A program made the position numbers and the translations under genes. A DNA stretch of 5,578 bases, taken from assembly GCA_002483865.1 (NCBI GenBank), contig DLIT01000021.1:1234-6811 (forward strand), read 5' to 3'. Source of the stretch: Brevundimonas sp. UBA7635. Its GTDB lineage: Bacteria; Pseudomonadota; Alphaproteobacteria; Caulobacterales; Caulobacteraceae. The stretch's first letter is position 1; each line of letters opens with the position of its first letter. The notes beneath the pieces were generated by a model. It was given only the letters and a program-made list of their open reading frames with translations, had not been told where the DNA came from and searched no databases. This document shows positions 4,977 to 5,578 of the stretch, piece after piece.

Positions 4977-5578
4977 ATGGCAAGAACAATGCTGATCGAT
5001 GCGGCGCACGCGGAAGAAACCCGCGTCGCCATCGTGGACGGACGTCAGGTTGACGAATTCGATTTTGAATCGACTGCCCGCCGCCAGCTTCGCGGCAACA
5101 TCTATCTGGCCAAGGTCACCCGCGTAGAGCCCAGCCTCCAGGCGGCCTTCGTTGAATATGGCGGCAACCGCCACGGCTTTTTGGCCTTCAACGAAATCCA
5201 CCCGGACTACTACCAGATTCCGGTTGCCGATCGCGAAGCCATCATGGCAGAGGCCTCGTCGGACGACGACGACCAGGACGAGCTGGCGCGTGACAGCGAC
5301 GATGGCGAATCCGAAGGCGGTCTGGCCGACGAGGAGCGCCTGAAACGCCGCCTGATGCGTCGCTACAAGATCCAGGACGTCATCAAGCGCCGCCAGATCC
5401 TGCTGGTTCAGGTCGTCAAGGACGAGCGCGGTGCCAAGGGCGCGGCCCTGACCACCTGGCTGTCGCTGGCCGGCCGCTACTGCGTCCTGATGCCCAACAC
5501 GGGCAAGGGCGGCGGCATCAGCCGCAAGATCACCAACACCTCGGACCGTCGCCGCCTGAAGTCGGCTGCGGCGTCGCT
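4977..5578 (+). CDS. rne: Ribonuclease E, N-terminal part (cut by window edge)
   Basis: RNase E is the endonuclease that starts most mRNA decay, processes rRNA and tRNA, and scaffolds the degradosome. The 200 residues present start MARTMLIDAAHAEETRVAIVD, matching the RNase E/G N-terminus (E. coli MKRMLINATQQEELRVALVD). The S1 RNA-binding domain begins about residue 38 (RGNIYLAKVTRVEPSLQAAF, then GFLAFNEI) and resumes at about 130-175 (QDVIKRRQILLVQVVKDERG, KGAALTT, SLAGRYCVLMPN). GGGISRKI at 178-185 opens the catalytic part; the DNase I-like site, zinc link and scaffold tail lie outside the window. Between the two S1 halves is an insert of about 35-40 residues, first acidic (SSDDDDQDELARDSDD) and then basic (RLKRRLMRRYK), which is usual in alphaproteobacterial RNase E and absent in E. 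coli. The ATG at 4977 has a weak GAGAG site. RNase G is less likely given the insert. Confidence 0.95.
   Translation, partial: MARTMLIDAAHAEETRVAIVDGRQVDEFDFESTARRQLRGNIYLAKVTRVEPSLQAAFVEYGGNRHGFLAFNEIHPDYYQIPVADREAIMAEASSDDDDQDELARDSDDGESEGGLADEERLKRRLMRRYKIQDVIKRRQILLVQVVKDERGAKGAALTTWLSLAGRYCVLMPNTGKGGGISRKITNTSDRRRLKSAAAS

Noticed and set aside
4709..5201. Minus-strand frames across the rne start
   Set aside because: They are antisense to the clear RNase E N-terminus and its leader; no motif supports them.
1..5578. CRISPR array, tRNA/rRNA, insertion sequence, phage or defence island
   Set aside because: No regularly spaced repeats, cloverleaf-like segments, transposase motifs or terminal inverted repeats were seen; all recognisable genes are chromosomal core genes with uniform composition.

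Overview
The window reads as a chromosomal core-gene stretch from a GC-rich alphaproteobacterium. It is most like Caulobacteraceae (Brevundimonas or Caulobacter type). The evidence is strongly GC-ending codons, an RNase E with an acidic insert in its S1 domain, a single bifunctional Rsh-type (p)ppGpp enzyme directly after rpoZ, and a Caulobacter-like SRWWAS/AWPNP segment in HPPK. The organism assignment is inference from family resemblance; no search was run.

Layout. On the minus strand, reading right to left, folK (2091-2624), rpoZ (1595-1954) and the 5' three-fifths of spoT/rsh (1-1352, cut by the window edge) follow one another. rpoZ probably has its own promoter in the 136-bp gap after folK. 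A 242-bp gap with a strong hairpin separates rpoZ from the spoT ATG. Divergent from folK, only 30 bp away, is a plus-strand NYN-domain (LabA/DUF88-type) putative ribonuclease (2655-3236). It converges on a minus-strand periplasmic N-acetylmuramoyl-L-alanine amidase with AMIN and Amidase_3 domains (3305-4519). A 457-bp non-coding region (4520-4976) then separates the amidase from the divergent ribonuclease E gene rne (4977 to the right edge, first 200 residues). This region holds several inverted repeats on the rne side and looks like a long structured leader.

How the genes relate. Omega (rpoZ) forms part of ppGpp-binding site 1 on RNA polymerase in other proteobacteria, and Rsh makes and destroys ppGpp, so the left half is a stringent-response module with a folate gene upstream. 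The right half pairs a septal cell-wall hydrolase with the central mRNA-decay enzyme, a neighbourhood common in alphaproteobacteria. The NYN protein, also a predicted RNA-cutting enzyme, sits between the two halves.

No mobile element, CRISPR array, tRNA, rRNA or obvious novel defence system is visible. The parts most worth a second look are non-coding: the probable rne leader, the hairpin-bearing rpoZ-spoT gap with its unusually long open frame, and a 13-bp palindrome in the amidase/rne divergent region.
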